This document shows positions 26,895-37,822 of a stretch of 64,000 bases of DNA, one piece after another. Both the position numbers and the translations under genes were made by a program. This DNA comes from Mycolicibacter senuensis (lineage in GTDB: Bacteria; Actinomycetota; Actinomycetes; Mycobacteriales; Mycobacteriaceae). Each line of letters begins with the position of its first letter. Position 1 is the stretch's first letter. The notes beneath the pieces are model-generated. The model saw nothing but the letters and a program-made list of their open reading frames with translations. It did no database searches and was not told the DNA's origin. Where the stretch lies: contig NZ_LQPS01000037.1 of assembly GCF_002101885.1 (NCBI RefSeq), positions 48,743-112,742 of the forward strand, written 5' to 3'.

Positions 26895-29110
26895 TGACCA
26901 CTGATCGCGGCGACGTGAGCGCCGCCAACAGCGCAGAGCTGATCGTCGTCTCCGACGCCGCCGGCCGGATGCGGGTGCACACCCCCTGGGTCCGCGGCGA
27001 CTCGCGGCGCGCGGTGGCGGTGGAGGAGACGGCCGGGCGGGTCAACGGGGTGCGCACCGTGCACGCCTACCCGCGCACCGGCTCGGTGGTGGTCTGGTAC
27101 TCCCCCAACCGGTGCGACACCGACGAGGTCCTGGCGGCCATCCGGGCGGCGGCCGACGTCGCGGCCGACCTGATTCCGGCCCGCACGCCGCGCTCGGCGG
27201 ACATCCGCAACACCGATGTGCTGCGCATGGTGATCGGCGGCGCCGCGCTGGCGATGCTGGGCCTGCGCCGCTACGTGTTCGCCCGGCCGCCGCTGCTCGG
27301 GCCCAGCGGCCAACTGGTCGCCACCGGCGCCACGGTCTTCATGGGCTACCCGTTCCTGCGCGGCGCGCTGCGCTCGATCCGATCCGGGCGGGCCGGCACC
27401 GATGCGCTGGTGACGGCGGCGACCATCGCCAGCCTGGTCCTGCGGGAGAACGTGGTCGCGCTCACCGTGCTGTGGCTGCTCAACATCGGCGAGTACCTGC
27501 AGGACCTGACGCTGCGGCGCACCCGGCGCGCGATCTCGGATCTACTGCGCGGCAGTCAGGACACCGCCTGGGTGCGACTGGCCGACGGCCCCATGGCGGG
27601 AACTGAAGTGCAGGTGCCGATCGACACGGTGCAGATCGGCGACGAGGTCATCGTCCACGACCACGTCGCGATCCCGGTCGACGGCCTGGTCATCGACGGG
27701 GAGGCCATCGTCGACCAGTCGGCGATCACCGGCGAGACCCTGCCGGTCAGCGTGGTCGACGGCACGACGGTGCACGCCGGGTCGGTGGTGGTGCGCGGCC
27801 GGGTGGTGGTGCGCGCCACCGCGGTCGGCAGCCAGACCGTGATCGGCAGGATCATCAGCCGCGTCGAGGAGGCCCAGCACGACCGCGCCCCGATCCAGAC
27901 CGTCGGGGAGAACTTCTCCCGCCGTTTCGTGCCGGCGTCGTTCATCCTGTCGGCGTTCACCCTGCTGGTGACCGGCGACGTCCGCCGCGCGATGACGATG
28001 CTGCTGATCGCCTGCCCGTGCGCGGTGGGGCTGGCCACGCCGACGGCGATCAGCGCGGCGATCGGCAACGGCGCCCGGCGCGGGATCCTGATCAAGGGCG
28101 GCTCGCATCTCGAGCAGGCCGGCCGGGTCGACGCCATCGTGTTCGACAAGACCGGCACACTCACGGTGGGCCGGCCTGTGGTGACGAATATCGTTGCCGT
28201 CCACAAAGATTGGGAGCCCGAACAGGTGCTCGCCTACGCCGCCACCTCGGAGCTGCACTCGCGGCATCCGCTGGCCGAGGCGGTGATCCGCTCCACCGAG
28301 GAGCGGCACATCGTGATCCCGCCGCACGAGGAGTGCGAAGTCCTGGTGGGTTTGGGCATCCGAACCTGGGCCGACGGTCGCACCCTGCTGCTGGGCAGCC
28401 CGAATCTGCTGCGCGCCGAGAAGGTCCGCATCTCGAAGAAGGCGGCGGGCTGGGTCACCAAGTTGCGCGCCCAGGCCGAGACCCCGTTGCTGCTGGCCGT
28501 CGACGGCACCCTGGTCGGGTTGATCAGCCTGCGCGACGAGGTGCGCCCGGAGGCGCACGAGGTGCTCGAGCAGTTGCGTGCCAAGGGTATTCGCCGCGTC
28601 GTGATGCTCACCGGCGACCACCCCGAGACCGCCGCGGCGGTGGCCGCCGAGCTCGGCATCGCCGAATGGCGCGCCGAGGTGCTGCCCGAAGACAAACTGC
28701 AGGTGGTTCGCGAGCTGCAGGACGAAGGCTATGTCGTCGGCATGGTCGGTGACGGTGTCAATGACGCGCCGGCACTGGCCGCCGCCGACATCGGCATCGC
28801 GATGGGGCTGGCCGGCACCGACGTGGCGGTGGAGACCGCCGACGTGGCATTGGCCAACGACGATCTGCGGCGGTTGCTGGACGTCCGCGACCTGGGCAGC
28901 CGGGCGGTCGAGGTGATCCGGCAGAACTACGGCATGTCGATCGCGGTCAACGCCGCCGGTCTGCTGATCGGCGCCGGCGGAGCACTGTCACCGGTGCTGG
29001 CCGCGATCCTGCACAACGCCTCGTCGGTGGCGGTGGTCGCCAACAGTTCGCGGCTGATCCGCTACAAGCTGGATCGCGAACCGCTGACATCCGGCCCCGC
29101 GGAGGCGTAA
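26894..29110 (+). CDS. ctpC: P1B-type cation-transporting ATPase CtpC
   Basis: A 738-residue heavy-metal ATPase exporting zinc (manganese has also been proposed for the family). The metal-selective TM6 motif is IACPCAVGLATPTA near residue 372. The phosphorylation site DKTGTLT is near 418, SRHPLAEA near 456, and the hinge GDGVNDAPALAAADIG near 618. The N-terminus lacks a CxxC metal domain. ATG 26894 overlaps the pacL1 stop. Downstream is a strong hairpin (29120-29170). Confidence 0.95.
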   Translation: MTTDRGDVSAANSAELIVVSDAAGRMRVHTPWVRGDSRRAVAVEETAGRVNGVRTVHAYPRTGSVVVWYSPNRCDTDEVLAAIRAAADVAADLIPARTPRSADIRNTDVLRMVIGGAALAMLGLRRYVFARPPLLGPSGQLVATGATVFMGYPFLRGALRSIRSGRAGTDALVTAATIASLVLRENVVALTVLWLLNIGEYLQDLTLRRTRRAISDLLRGSQDTAWVRLADGPMAGTEVQVPIDTVQIGDEVIVHDHVAIPVDGLVIDGEAIVDQSAITGETLPVSVVDGTTVHAGSVVVRGRVVVRATAVGSQTVIGRIISRVEEAQHDRAPIQTVGENFSRRFVPASFILSAFTLLVTGDVRRAMTMLLIACPCAVGLATPTAISAAIGNGARRGILIKGGSHLEQAGRVDAIVFDKTGTLTVGRPVVTNIVAVHKDWEPEQVLAYAATSELHSRHPLAEAVIRSTEERHIVIPPHEECEVLVGLGIRTWADGRTLLLGSPNLLRAEKVRISKKAAGWVTKLRAQAETPLLLAVDGTLVGLISLRDEVRPEAHEVLEQLRAKGIRRVVMLTGDHPETAAAVAAELGIAEWRAEVLPEDKLQVVRELQDEGYVVGMVGDGVNDAPALAAADIGIAMGLAGTDVAVETADVALANDDLRRLLDVRDLGSRAVEVIRQNYGMSIAVNAAGLLIGAGGALSPVLAAILHNASSVAVVANSSRLIRYKLDREPLTSGPAEA

Positions 29111-29119
29111 TCTGTCTCC

Positions 29120-29170
29120 GTCCCGACTGTTCCTGTCGAGCAACACCACCAGCTCCAGGACAGTCGGGAC
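29120..29170. terminator. Bidirectional terminator between ctpC and Rv3271c homologue
   Basis: GTCCCGACTGTTCCTG pairs with CAGGACAGTCGGGAC, about 15 base pairs with one bulge and a 20-base loop, followed by TTTGCT. It separates the convergent ctpC and membrane-protein genes. Confidence 0.75.
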
Positions 29171-29175
29171 TTTGC

Positions 29176-29901
29176 TCAGCAGCCGCAGCCCTCGCCGCGC
29201 CAGGACCGGAAACCCTGCCACACCGACACCGCCGCGACCGCCAGCCCGATCAGCGGGTCCAGCCACCATCCGCCCGTCCACTGCGCGGTCAGCGTCAGCC
29301 CGACCAGCACCGCGGCGGCCTGGATCGCGCAGAGATAGTTCTGTACGCCTTCGCCGACGGTGGCCGCCGAGCCCAGCCGGTTGCCGAGCCGTCGCTGCGC
29401 GCGGCCCAGTACCGGCATCACCAGCACCGCCACCGAGGTGAGCGCGATCCCGATGACGCTGCTCTCGGCGCGGTGGTCGCCGAACAGGTGGCGGACCGAC
29501 TCCGCGGCGATGTAGGGGGCGTTGATCCAGAACGACACCGCCACCCCGATCTGGGCGCGCCGCTCGGCGGTCTCGGACAGCGTGCGGGCACCGGTGAACC
29601 GCCAGATGACGATGGCCCCGGCCAGCGCCTCGGGAATGGCGCCCAGCGCCCAGCCGGTCAACGCGATCGAGCCGGCCGCCAGGCCGCCCCAGATGCCGAC
29701 CACGCCTTCCACCCCGACGACCAGCAGGCTGACCCAGGCCAGCCGCCGGGCCCACAGCGCGGCGCGATACCAGCCCGCGTCGAACACCGGGCGGATGACG
29801 GTGCGATGTCCGGCGTGATCGTGATCGTGATCGTGGCCGGCGCCCACCGGGCTCACCGAACCGCTCACGGCCGCATCGGGGCCCACGACGCGACTGTCCA
29901 C
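29176..29901 (-). CDS. His-rich CDF-like membrane protein (Rv3271c homologue)
   Basis: About 241 residues with five to six membrane helices. The N-terminal loop GHDHDHDHAGH is a likely metal-binding stretch, and the C-terminus ends in GEGCGC. The helical core resembles CDF transporters (SFWINAPYIAAESVRHLFGD). GTG 29901 is favoured: TAGCAT (29914-29909) lies seven bases upstream. ATG 29922 would add seven residues. It is convergent with pacL1-ctpC, whose product also has a His-Asp tail, so zinc handling is the probable common theme. Confidence 0.82.
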   Translation of the reverse strand: MDSRVVGPDAAVSGSVSPVGAGHDHDHDHAGHRTVIRPVFDAGWYRAALWARRLAWVSLLVVGVEGVVGIWGGLAAGSIALTGWALGAIPEALAGAIVIWRFTGARTLSETAERRAQIGVAVSFWINAPYIAAESVRHLFGDHRAESSVIGIALTSVAVLVMPVLGRAQRRLGNRLGSAATVGEGVQNYLCAIQAAAVLVGLTLTAQWTGGWWLDPLIGLAVAAVSVWQGFRSWRGEGCGC

Positions 29902-29980
29902 GACAAAAATGCTACCGCCCATTTCGGGCCCGGGCCGCCCGCCGGGCCGCTCAGCTGCAGGATCCGGCGTGAAACGGCTC

Positions 29981-31975
29981 TCAGCGGTCGGCGTCGACCT
30001 TGACCACCCGATCATTGCCGCGGTCGGCGACGTAGACGTTGCCGTGCTTGTCCACCGCGACATCCAACGGGGCGTTGAGGCCGGTGAACGGCAACACCAC
30101 CGGGACCGCGGCCCCGGCCGCCAGCTTCACCACCTTGTTGCGGTTGTGCTCGGTGACATACACGTTGCCGCCGTCGTCGACCGCGATGCCCCGCGGCGAG
30201 ACGATCCCGGCGAACGGCAACACCACCTGCTCGTTGGAGACCGCCAGCAGCTTGAGCACCCGATTGTTGCCGGTATCGGTGACGTAGACATTGCCGGCCG
30301 AGTCCACCGCCACCCCGTCGGGTTTGTTGAGCCCGACGAACGGCAGCGCGGTCTGGGTGTTCGTGCCGGATTCGAGCCGCAGCACCAGGTCGCTGCCGCG
30401 GTCGGCGACGTAGACGTTGCCGTCGGAGTCCACCGCCACCCCGTCGGGATCGTCCAGGCCCGCGAACGGCAGCACGGCGTGGGAGTCGTCGCCGGCGGCC
30501 AGCTTGACGACCCGGGCGGCGTCGGAGAAGTAGACGTTGCCGATGTCGTCGACCACCAGGCCGCGCGGCTGGTACTGGTCGCTGAACGGCAGCACCGTCG
30601 AGGAGTCCGAGCCGGCGGCCAGCTTGACCACCCGCCCGTGTATGCCCTCGCTGCTGACATAGACGTTGCCCTCGGCGTCCAGCGCCACCCCGCCGGGCGA
30701 GAGCCGATAGTCCAGGTCGGTGAACGGCAGCACGTCCTGCGGGGGCGCCGCCACCGGTGTCGCCGACGACGGCCGGCTCACCAGCTGCCCTACCGCGGCG
30801 ATGACGGCGACCGCGGCCAGCACAGCGCCCGCCACCAGCACGGGTTTGCGTGGCAGCCGGCGGCGACGCGCCGCGGTGGGCATCGGCTCGGCCTCGGTGA
30901 CCGGGTCGGACTGCAGCAGCGGGGTGACCGGGAACGGGCCGCCCAACCGCGCGCCGGGGTCCGCACCAGACAGCAGCCATCCCGGGCCGGCCGGCGCCGG
31001 CTGGTCCGCGGTATCGGCCCAGCCGCCGGTCCCGGTGTCGGGGCGGGGGTCAGGCCCGGTCTCGGGTTCCAGACCGCCGGGCAGGTGCAGGGCGGGCTCG
31101 CCTCGCCGCAGGATCCTGGTCACCTGGTGGCGTTCGGGCTCGGTCAGCGCCTGGTAGGCGGCCGCGGCCAGCTCGCCGGCGCTGCTGTAGCGATCCTCGG
31201 GTTTGCGGGCCATGCCCCGGGCCAGCACCTCGTCGATGGCGACCGGAACGCGTCCCGGGCGCAGCTTGCCGGGACGCGGGGGCGGGGCCGTCCGGCGTTC
31301 CTGCAGCGCGGCCTCGACGGTGTCGGCGGTGAAGGCGGGCACCCCGCTGAGGCACTCGGCCAGCACGGCCGCCAGGGCGTAGATATCGGCGAGGTGGGTG
31401 GCCTGCTCACCGGTCAGCCGCTCGGGCGCCAGGTAGGCCACCGGGCCGGTCGCCGGGTCGGCGGGCGTCGCGGGGTCGGCGATCGCCGCGGCCACGCCGA
31501 AGTCCATCAGGTAGGCCAGGTCATCGCCGGTGACCAGGATGTTGGCGGGTTTGACGTCGCGGTGCACGACGTCGGCGTTGTGGGCGGCATCCAGGGCCGC
31601 GGCGATCTGCCGCACGATGGCCACCGCCCGCGGCGGGCTCAGCGGGCCGCCGTCGGCCAACACGGTGGCCAGGTCGGTGCCTTCGACCAGATCGGTCTCC
31701 AGGTACAGCAGATCGTCGATCTCGCCGTAGGCCCGGATCGACACCACATGCGGTTCGGTCAACTGACCGGCGGCTTCGGCCTCGTCTTCCAGCCGGCTGC
31801 GGAACGCCTCACTGCCGGAGAGCGCTTCGGAGATCAGCTTCAGCGCCACCACCTCGTCGTTGCGGGTGTCCTCGGCCCGGTAGACCTCACCCACGACGCC
31901 GTGGCCCAGCAGGTCGCCGAGCTGGTAGGGGCCGAACCGCGACCCGACCCGCGAACCCGGCTCGGTGTTGTTCAC
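29981..31975 (-). CDS. pknD: Serine/threonine protein kinase with NHL beta-propeller sensor (PknD-like)
   Basis: A 664-residue transmembrane kinase, the same length as M. tuberculosis PknD. Cytosolic kinase domain: Gly loop GHGVVGEVY (24-32), Lys46, catalytic HRDVKPANIL (138), DFG (158-160), YLAPERLTGE (181). A Pro-rich juxtamembrane region leads to one membrane helix (about 379-399). The outer part is a six-bladed NHL propeller with repeated VAVDSxGNVYVADRGN-type blades and LPFxGL linkers. It is followed upstream by a PstS lipoprotein gene, as pknD-pstS2 in M. tuberculosis, hinting at phosphate-linked sensing. Confidence 0.93.
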   Translation of the reverse strand: MNNTEPGSRVGSRFGPYQLGDLLGHGVVGEVYRAEDTRNDEVVALKLISEALSGSEAFRSRLEDEAEAAGQLTEPHVVSIRAYGEIDDLLYLETDLVEGTDLATVLADGGPLSPPRAVAIVRQIAAALDAAHNADVVHRDVKPANILVTGDDLAYLMDFGVAAAIADPATPADPATGPVAYLAPERLTGEQATHLADIYALAAVLAECLSGVPAFTADTVEAALQERRTAPPPRPGKLRPGRVPVAIDEVLARGMARKPEDRYSSAGELAAAAYQALTEPERHQVTRILRRGEPALHLPGGLEPETGPDPRPDTGTGGWADTADQPAPAGPGWLLSGADPGARLGGPFPVTPLLQSDPVTEAEPMPTAARRRRLPRKPVLVAGAVLAAVAVIAAVGQLVSRPSSATPVAAPPQDVLPFTDLDYRLSPGGVALDAEGNVYVSSEGIHGRVVKLAAGSDSSTVLPFSDQYQPRGLVVDDIGNVYFSDAARVVKLAAGDDSHAVLPFAGLDDPDGVAVDSDGNVYVADRGSDLVLRLESGTNTQTALPFVGLNKPDGVAVDSAGNVYVTDTGNNRVLKLLAVSNEQVVLPFAGIVSPRGIAVDDGGNVYVTEHNRNKVVKLAAGAAVPVVLPFTGLNAPLDVAVDKHGNVYVADRGNDRVVKVDADR

Positions 31976-32070
31976 CGACGACGCTCCCTTCGACCGCTGC
32001 GCACCACCGTGCCGCGAAGCCGCGGCGAAAGACCGGCTATCAGCCTAACCGGCGGCGGCCCCGCATCCGG

Positions 32071-33189
32071 TCACGAGACGGCGTTCACCGCGGCCAGCAC
32101 CTTGGATGCGAAGGCTTCCGGCAGCGGGATCGATCCGTACTGTTCCAGGCCGTCCTGTCCGGGACCGACCGCGGCCTGCAGGAATGCCCTGACGGCCGTT
32201 GCGGTGGCGGCGTCGACGTACTTCGAGCAGACGATCTGGTAGGTCGCCGACACGATCGGGTAGGCGCCCGGCGCGCTCGGCTTGTACAGCGACGCCATGT
32301 CCAGCACCATGTCGTTGCCGTTCCCGGAGCCCGCGGCGAATTTCGCACCGGCGATCGTCTTGCCGACCGAGTCGGCGGAGATGGACACCGGGCGGTCGTC
32401 GGCCGCGGCGATGATCCGGGCCGTCGGCAGCTGTTTGCCCGCCGCGACCGACCACTCGCTGTAGCTGATGGCGCCGTCGGTGTTCTGCAGCACCGCCGAG
32501 GTGCCGTTGTTGCCGGCGGCGCCTTCGCCGACGCCGCCGTTGAACATCTCGCCGTCCGCGGCGTACCAGGCGCCCTCCGAGGCGCTCTCGAGATACCTCT
32601 GGAAGTTGGCCGTGAGCCCTGATCTGTCACTGCGGTACACCACCCGGATGGGTGTCGACGGCAGCGCAATGCCGGCATTGAGCGCCTTGATGGCGGGGTT
32701 GTCCCAGGCGCCGATCGTGCCGTTGAAGATCTTCGCCACCGTCGGGCCGTCCAGGTTCAGATCGGTGACTCCGCTGATATGAAAGGTGACCGCGATCGGG
32801 GCGAACACCGTCGGCAGGTGCCACGCCGGTGACCCGCACCGCTCCGCGGCCCGTTCCGGCTGCCCTTTGGCGGGGTCCAGCGCCACGTCGGTGCCGGCGA
32901 AGTCGGTCTCGGCGGCCAGGAAGTCGTCGACCCCGGCAGCCGAGCCGTTGGCGGTGTAGTTCAGCGTCTGCCCCGGGCAGGCCCGGCCGTAGGCGTAGCC
33001 GAACTGTGCGATCGCGTTCTGCTGCGCCACCGATCCGGCGGCATGCAGGTCCTGCTTACCCCCGCAATCGACCGTCGACTCCGGCCCGGCCGGCGAGGCC
33101 GCCTCGTCGGTCGAGCCACCGCACGCCGAAACGGCAAGTGCGCCAACAACGAGCAGGGTCGGCAACACAGACCATCGGCCGGATTTCAC
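32071..33189 (-). CDS. pstS: PstS-like phosphate-binding lipoprotein
   Basis: A 372-residue extracytoplasmic phosphate-binding lipoprotein. The signal peptide ends in a lipobox, LAVSAC (Cys about 26). The substrate domain includes [39 protein letters not shown] and GAISYSEWS, which match the phosphate-coordinating loops of PstS. GTG 33189 lies eight bases after TAAGGT (33203-33198), so the mRNA is probably leaderless. It pairs with pknD, 95 bases downstream. No permease genes are beside it, so it may serve another Pst transporter or the kinase. Confidence 0.93.
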   Translation of the reverse strand: MKSGRWSVLPTLLVVGALAVSACGGSTDEAASPAGPESTVDCGGKQDLHAAGSVAQQNAIAQFGYAYGRACPGQTLNYTANGSAAGVDDFLAAETDFAGTDVALDPAKGQPERAAERCGSPAWHLPTVFAPIAVTFHISGVTDLNLDGPTVAKIFNGTIGAWDNPAIKALNAGIALPSTPIRVVYRSDRSGLTANFQRYLESASEGAWYAADGEMFNGGVGEGAAGNNGTSAVLQNTDGAISYSEWSVAAGKQLPTARIIAAADDRPVSISADSVGKTIAGAKFAAGSGNGNDMVLDMASLYKPSAPGAYPIVSATYQIVCSKYVDAATATAVRAFLQAAVGPGQDGLEQYGSIPLPEAFASKVLAAVNAVS

Positions 33190-33197
33190 AGCACCGA

Positions 33198-33203
33198 ACC
33201 TTA
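33198..33203 (-). promoter_or_regulatory. -10 box of pstS
   Basis: TAAGGT, read on the minus strand, fits TANNNT and lies eight bases before GTG 33189. Confidence 0.55.
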
Positions 33204-33345
33204 CCGTTGACTCCCGTCGAGCGGGCGGGGCATCGGCCCACGCCCGGGATCGGGGCACTGTGCCTATCGTGTTCATGGTGTTGCTCATCATCGCCGGACG
33301 GCGGTTCGCCGGGCCGTCCGGCCCGCATCGGAGAGGGCTGGGCAG

Positions 33346-34539
33346 ATGACCGACGATTCGGGCCCGAAACCACTGGACGGATTCCGGGTGCTGGACTTCA
33401 CCCAGAACGTGGCCGGGCCGCTGGCCGGGCAGGTGCTGGCCGACCTGGGCGCCGAGGTCATCAAGGTGGAGGCGCCGGGCGGCGAGGCCAGCCGGCAGAT
33501 CACCTCGGTGCTGCCGGGCCGCCCGCCGCTGGCCGTCTACTTTCTGCCCAACAACCGCGGCAAGAAATCGGTGACCGCCGATCTGGGTGCCGACGGACCC
33601 AGACAGCAGATCCTGTCCTTGGTCGACACCGCCGACGTGGTGCTGGAGGCGTTCCGGCCCGGCGTGATGGAACGGCTGGGGCTGGGGCCGGACGAGCTGC
33701 GTGCCCGAAACCCCAAGCTGGTCTACGCGCGGTTGTCGGCCTACGGCGGCAACGGCCCCAACGGCGACCGGCCGGGGGTCGATCTGATGGTGGCGGCCGA
33801 AGCCGGGATGACCTCGGGCATGCGCACCCCGGACGGCAAACCGCAGATCATCCCGTTCCAGCTGGTCGACAACGCCAGCGGGCATGTGCTGGCGCAGGCG
33901 GTGCTGGCCGCGTTGCTCAACCGCGAGCGGCACGGGATCGCCGACGTCGTCGAAGTGGCGATGTACGACGTTGCGGTGGCGCTGCAGGCCAATCAGCTCG
34001 CCGTGCACCTGAACCGGCCGGCGGCCTCGGCCGCCGGACCGCCGGCCGGTCAGCCGGCCAAGCGGCGCAAGGGCGTCGGCTTCGCCACCCAGCCGTCGGA
34101 CGCCTTCCGCACCGCCGACGGCCACGTCGTCATCAGCGCCTACACCCCCAAACACTGGGACATCCTGTGTCGCACCATCGGCCGGCCGGACCTGACCGAG
34201 GATCCGCGGTTCGCCGATCAGCGCTCCCGGTCGATCAACTACGCCGAGCTCACCGACGAGCTGGAGACCACGCTGGCCTCGGCGACCTCGGCGGACTGGG
34301 TGGACCGGTTGCAGCGCAACGGCCTGATGGCCTGTCTGGCCAACACCTGGAAGCAGGTGGTCGACACCGCGCTGTTCGCCGAGAACCGGCTGGCGCTGCG
34401 CATCGGCGGCGACGACGACGGGATCACCGTGGTGCGCACCCCGGCCCGCTACCGCTCGTTCGAGGCGGTCGCCACCGGCGCTCCGCCGTCACCGGGGCAG
34501 CACAACGCGGATCTGCTGGGCGAAGAACCGCCGGGCTGA
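33346..34539 (+). CDS. CaiB/BaiF family CoA transferase (Rv3272 homologue)
   Basis: A 397-residue class III CoA transferase that moves CoA between carboxylic acids through an aspartyl-CoA anhydride. The N-terminus [20 protein letters not shown] and [20 protein letters not shown], plus PNNRGKKSV, are typical; the catalytic Asp is probably that in [15 protein letters not shown] near residue 147. Substrates are unknown. It is the homologue of Rv3272 and, in this window, is separated from the Rv3271c homologue by the pknD-pstS pair. Confidence 0.9.
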   Translation: MTDDSGPKPLDGFRVLDFTQNVAGPLAGQVLADLGAEVIKVEAPGGEASRQITSVLPGRPPLAVYFLPNNRGKKSVTADLGADGPRQQILSLVDTADVVLEAFRPGVMERLGLGPDELRARNPKLVYARLSAYGGNGPNGDRPGVDLMVAAEAGMTSGMRTPDGKPQIIPFQLVDNASGHVLAQAVLAALLNRERHGIADVVEVAMYDVAVALQANQLAVHLNRPAASAAGPPAGQPAKRRKGVGFATQPSDAFRTADGHVVISAYTPKHWDILCRTIGRPDLTEDPRFADQRSRSINYAELTDELETTLASATSADWVDRLQRNGLMACLANTWKQVVDTALFAENRLALRIGGDDDGITVVRTPARYRSFEAVATGAPPSPGQHNADLLGEEPPG

Positions 34540-34570
34540 GCCACCAGCAGGCCGGCGTCCACCGGGACGG

Positions 34571-35716
34571 TCACACGAACTGCCAGGCCGCCCGGGCGAT
34601 CGCCAACTCCTCGTTGGTGGGAACCACCAGCACGGTGCTGCGCGAGTGCTCGGCGGAGATGATCCGGGCGCCGGAGCCGGCGCGATTGCGCTGCGGGTCG
34701 ATGACGATGCCCAGGCCGTCCAGGCCGGCCAGCGCGTCCTCGCGGACCGCGGCGACGTTCTCCCCCACTCCGGCGGTGAAGGCGATCGCGTCGACGCGGC
34801 CCAGCACCGCCAGGTAGGCGCCGATGTATTTGCGCAGCCGGTGGATGTAGACGTCGTAGGCCAGCTTCGCCGGCGCCGAGCCGTCCGCGACGCGTTCCAA
34901 CAACTCCCGGAAGTCGTTGCTGCCGCACAGTCCCTTCAGCCCGGAGCGCCGGTTGAGCAGATCGTCGAGCTGTTCGACCCCCATGCCCGCGGTGCGCCGC
35001 AGGTGCATCAGCACCCCGGGATCGATGTCGCCGCAACGGGTTCCCATCACCAGGCCCTCCAGCGGGGTGAGTCCCATCGAGGTCTCGACCGCCACTCCGC
35101 CGCGGACCGCCGACGCCGACGCCCCGTTGCCCAGGTGCAGCACGATGGTGTTGATCTCGGTGAGGTCGGCGCCCAGCAGCACCGCCACCTCGCGCGAGAC
35201 GTACTCATGGGAGGTGCCGTGGAACCCGTAGCGGCGGATGCCGTATTCGATGGCCACGTCCCGGTCGATCGCGTAGCTGGCGGCGTCCTCGGGCAGCCAG
35301 TGGAAGAAGCCGGTGTCGAAGACCGCCACGTGCGGCACGTCCGGGAAGTCGGCGCGCGCCACCTCGATGCCTATCGCGTTGGGCGGGTTGTGCAGCGGCG
35401 CCAATTCGGCGAGCCGTTCGATCTCTGCCAGCACCGCGTTGGTGATCAGCGTCGGCGAGTGAAACATCATGCCGCCGTGCACCACCCGGTGACCGACCGC
35501 CCGGACCGCGGCGAGATCGACGTGCGAGTCGGCGAGGCGCTGGTGGATCCGGCGCAGGCCGGCGGCATGGTCGGGGATCGCCCCTCCGGGTTCGCCGATC
35601 TGCTCCACCAGCCCGGAGATCACCGCGGTGCCGGCCACCGGGTCGACCAGCTGGAACTTGATCGACGACGAGCCGGAGTTGAGCACCAGCACCAGCCCGG
35701 CCGGCACCGTGTTCAC
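34571..35716 (-). CDS. ackA: Acetate kinase
   Basis: Interconverts acetyl phosphate and acetate with ADP/ATP. The 381 residues contain [13 protein letters not shown] (acetate kinase signature 1), [34 protein letters not shown] (signature 2), [12 protein letters not shown] and [17 protein letters not shown] 35716 overlaps the pta stop (GTGA). In M. tuberculosis pta-ackA lies beside fgd1; here it is inserted between Rv3272 and fadE25 homologues and is preceded by an aminotransferase gene. Confidence 0.96.
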   Translation of the reverse strand: MNTVPAGLVLVLNSGSSSIKFQLVDPVAGTAVISGLVEQIGEPGGAIPDHAAGLRRIHQRLADSHVDLAAVRAVGHRVVHGGMMFHSPTLITNAVLAEIERLAELAPLHNPPNAIGIEVARADFPDVPHVAVFDTGFFHWLPEDAASYAIDRDVAIEYGIRRYGFHGTSHEYVSREVAVLLGADLTEINTIVLHLGNGASASAVRGGVAVETSMGLTPLEGLVMGTRCGDIDPGVLMHLRRTAGMGVEQLDDLLNRRSGLKGLCGSNDFRELLERVADGSAPAKLAYDVYIHRLRKYIGAYLAVLGRVDAIAFTAGVGENVAAVREDALAGLDGLGIVIDPQRNRAGSGARIISAEHSRSTVLVVPTNEELAIARAAWQFV

Positions 35717-37815
35717 CGGGCCACCTCCTGCGCCTGGATCGCGGTGATCGCCACGGTGTAGACGATGTCGTCGACCAGCGCGCCGCGGGACAGGTCGTTG
35801 ACCGGTTTCGCCAGGCCTTGCAGCACCGGACCGATCGCCACCGCGCCGGCGCTGCGCTGCACCGCCTTGTAGGTGTTGTTGCCGGTGTTGAGATCCGGGA
35901 AGACCAGCACGGTGGCCCGCCCGGCCACCACCGAGTCCGGCAGCTTGGCCGCCGCCACCCCCTCGTCGACCGCGGCGTCGTACTGGATCGGCCCGTCGGC
36001 GAGCAGATCGGGGCGTCGCTGGTGCACCAGTTGCGTTGCGGCACGTACCTTGTCGACGCCGGCCCCGGCCCCGGATTCGCCGGTGGAATACGACAGCAGC
36101 GCCACCCGGGGTTCGATACCGAACGCCGCGGCGGTGGCCGCCGACGAGATGGCGATGTCGGCGAGTTGCTCGACGGTCGGATCGGGCACCACCGCACAGT
36201 CGCCGTAGGCCAGCACCCGGTCCGACAGGCACATCAGGAACACGCTGGAGACCGTCGACACTCCCGGCGCGGTCCGGATGATCTCGAACGCGGGCCGGAT
36301 GGTGTGGGCGGTGGTGTGAGCGGCACCGGACACCATGCCGTCGGCGATGCCGAGTTGCACCATCATGGTGCCGAAATAGGAGATGTCGCGCATGATCTCG
36401 CGGGCGCGGTCCTCGGTCATCCCCTTGTGGGCGCGCAGCCGGGTGTATTCCGCACCGAACGAGTCCAGCAGGCCGCTGCTGGCCGGATCGACCACCTGCG
36501 CCGCAGCCAGGTCGACGCCGAGTTCGGCGCCGCGCCGGCGCACCGCATCCTCCACCCCGAGCAGCGTCAGGTCCACGATGCCGCGGGACAGCAACCGGCC
36601 GGCCGCCAGCAGGATCCGGTCATCGGTGGCCTCCGGCAGCACGATGTGGCGACGGTCGGCCCGGGCCCGTTCCAGCAGCCGGTAGGTGAACATCTGCGGG
36701 GTCACCACCGTCGAGTCCGGCACCCGGATCCGTTCGGCCAGTACGGCACCGTCGACGTGGTCGGCCATCACCTGCAGCGCGGTGTCGATCTTGCGCAGCG
36801 AATCGACGGTGATCCGGGACCCGGTGTGCGACACCTGCTCGGCGGTGTCATAGGTGCGGTGGCCGGTGGCGATCAGCGGCAGGGTGGGGCGCAGCCCCTT
36901 GACCAGTTTGTCGATCGCCGGGTGCGGCAGCAGCCCGCCGTTGAGAATGATCCCGGCCAGGGACGGAAACCCCTGCGCGTCATGGGCGTTCACCAATGCC
37001 AGTAGCACGTCGGAGCGGTCGGCCGGCACGATCACCACCTGGCCGTCGGTGAGCCGCTCCAGGATGTTCTCGGCGGTCATGCCGCCAACCATGACGCTCA
37101 GCGCCTCGCGGCGCAGCAGCTCCGGGTCACCGCTGTAGACGGTGCCGTCCAACGCCGCGCAGAGTTCGGCCATCGTCGGCGCGGACAGCAGCGCCACCTC
37201 CGGAACGGCGAACGCCGGGATGTCGGCGGCGGCCGGCTGCGCCGAGATCGCCTGGGTGATCTCCGTCAACCGGTCGGGGTCGCAGCGGTTGGCGATCACC
37301 GCCGCCGGGCGCGCGTGGACGCCCGCCGCCTCGGCCAGGCAGCGCGCGGTGATCTCACCGATGTCCGCCGCGTCGCGGTGGTGACCGTTGATGGCCAGCA
37401 CCAGCGGCGCACCGAGGTTCACCGCGATGCGGGCGTTGAAGGTCAACTCGCTCGGGTTGACCACGTCGCTGTAGTCGCTGCCGACCACCAACACCGTGTC
37501 GCATCGGCGCGCGACATCGTGGAACCGGGTGACGATCTCGCCCAGCGCGGCTTCCCGGTCGGCATAGACCTGCTGGTAGGTGACCCCGCGACAGCTGCCG
37601 TCGTCGTCGATCGTGGCGGTGGCGTGCGCCAGTAGCAGCTCGAGTTGCTCGTCGGGCCCGTCGAGCGAGCGGACGATCGGGCGGAACACCCCGACCCGTG
37701 CCGACGAGGCGGCCAACAGATCCAGCAGCCCCAGGGCGATGACGGCCTTACCGGTGCCGCCCTCGGCGGCGGCCAGGTAGATGCTCGACGCGTGGGCCGG
37801 ATCGGCTTCGGTCAT
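35713..37815 (-). CDS. pta: Phosphate acetyltransferase, long form
   Basis: A 700-residue enzyme that converts acetyl-CoA and phosphate to acetyl phosphate. The N-terminal BioD-like P-loop region begins [20 protein letters not shown], the DRTGG-type middle domain follows, and the catalytic PTA_PTB domain has [37 protein letters not shown] and [21 protein letters not shown] 37815 lies seven bases after the aminotransferase stop. The order aminotransferase-pta-ackA suggests coupling of amino-donor metabolism to acetyl phosphate. Confidence 0.96.
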   Translation of the reverse strand: MTEADPAHASSIYLAAAEGGTGKAVIALGLLDLLAASSARVGVFRPIVRSLDGPDEQLELLLAHATATIDDDGSCRGVTYQQVYADREAALGEIVTRFHDVARRCDTVLVVGSDYSDVVNPSELTFNARIAVNLGAPLVLAINGHHRDAADIGEITARCLAEAAGVHARPAAVIANRCDPDRLTEITQAISAQPAAADIPAFAVPEVALLSAPTMAELCAALDGTVYSGDPELLRREALSVMVGGMTAENILERLTDGQVVIVPADRSDVLLALVNAHDAQGFPSLAGIILNGGLLPHPAIDKLVKGLRPTLPLIATGHRTYDTAEQVSHTGSRITVDSLRKIDTALQVMADHVDGAVLAERIRVPDSTVVTPQMFTYRLLERARADRRHIVLPEATDDRILLAAGRLLSRGIVDLTLLGVEDAVRRRGAELGVDLAAAQVVDPASSGLLDSFGAEYTRLRAHKGMTEDRAREIMRDISYFGTMMVQLGIADGMVSGAAHTTAHTIRPAFEIIRTAPGVSTVSSVFLMCLSDRVLAYGDCAVVPDPTVEQLADIAISSAATAAAFGIEPRVALLSYSTGESGAGAGVDKVRAATQLVHQRRPDLLADGPIQYDAAVDEGVAAAKLPDSVVAGRATVLVFPDLNTGNNTYKAVQRSAGAVAIGPVLQGLAKPVNDLSRGALVDDIVYTVAITAIQAQEVAR

Positions 37816-37822
37816 GCCGCGC

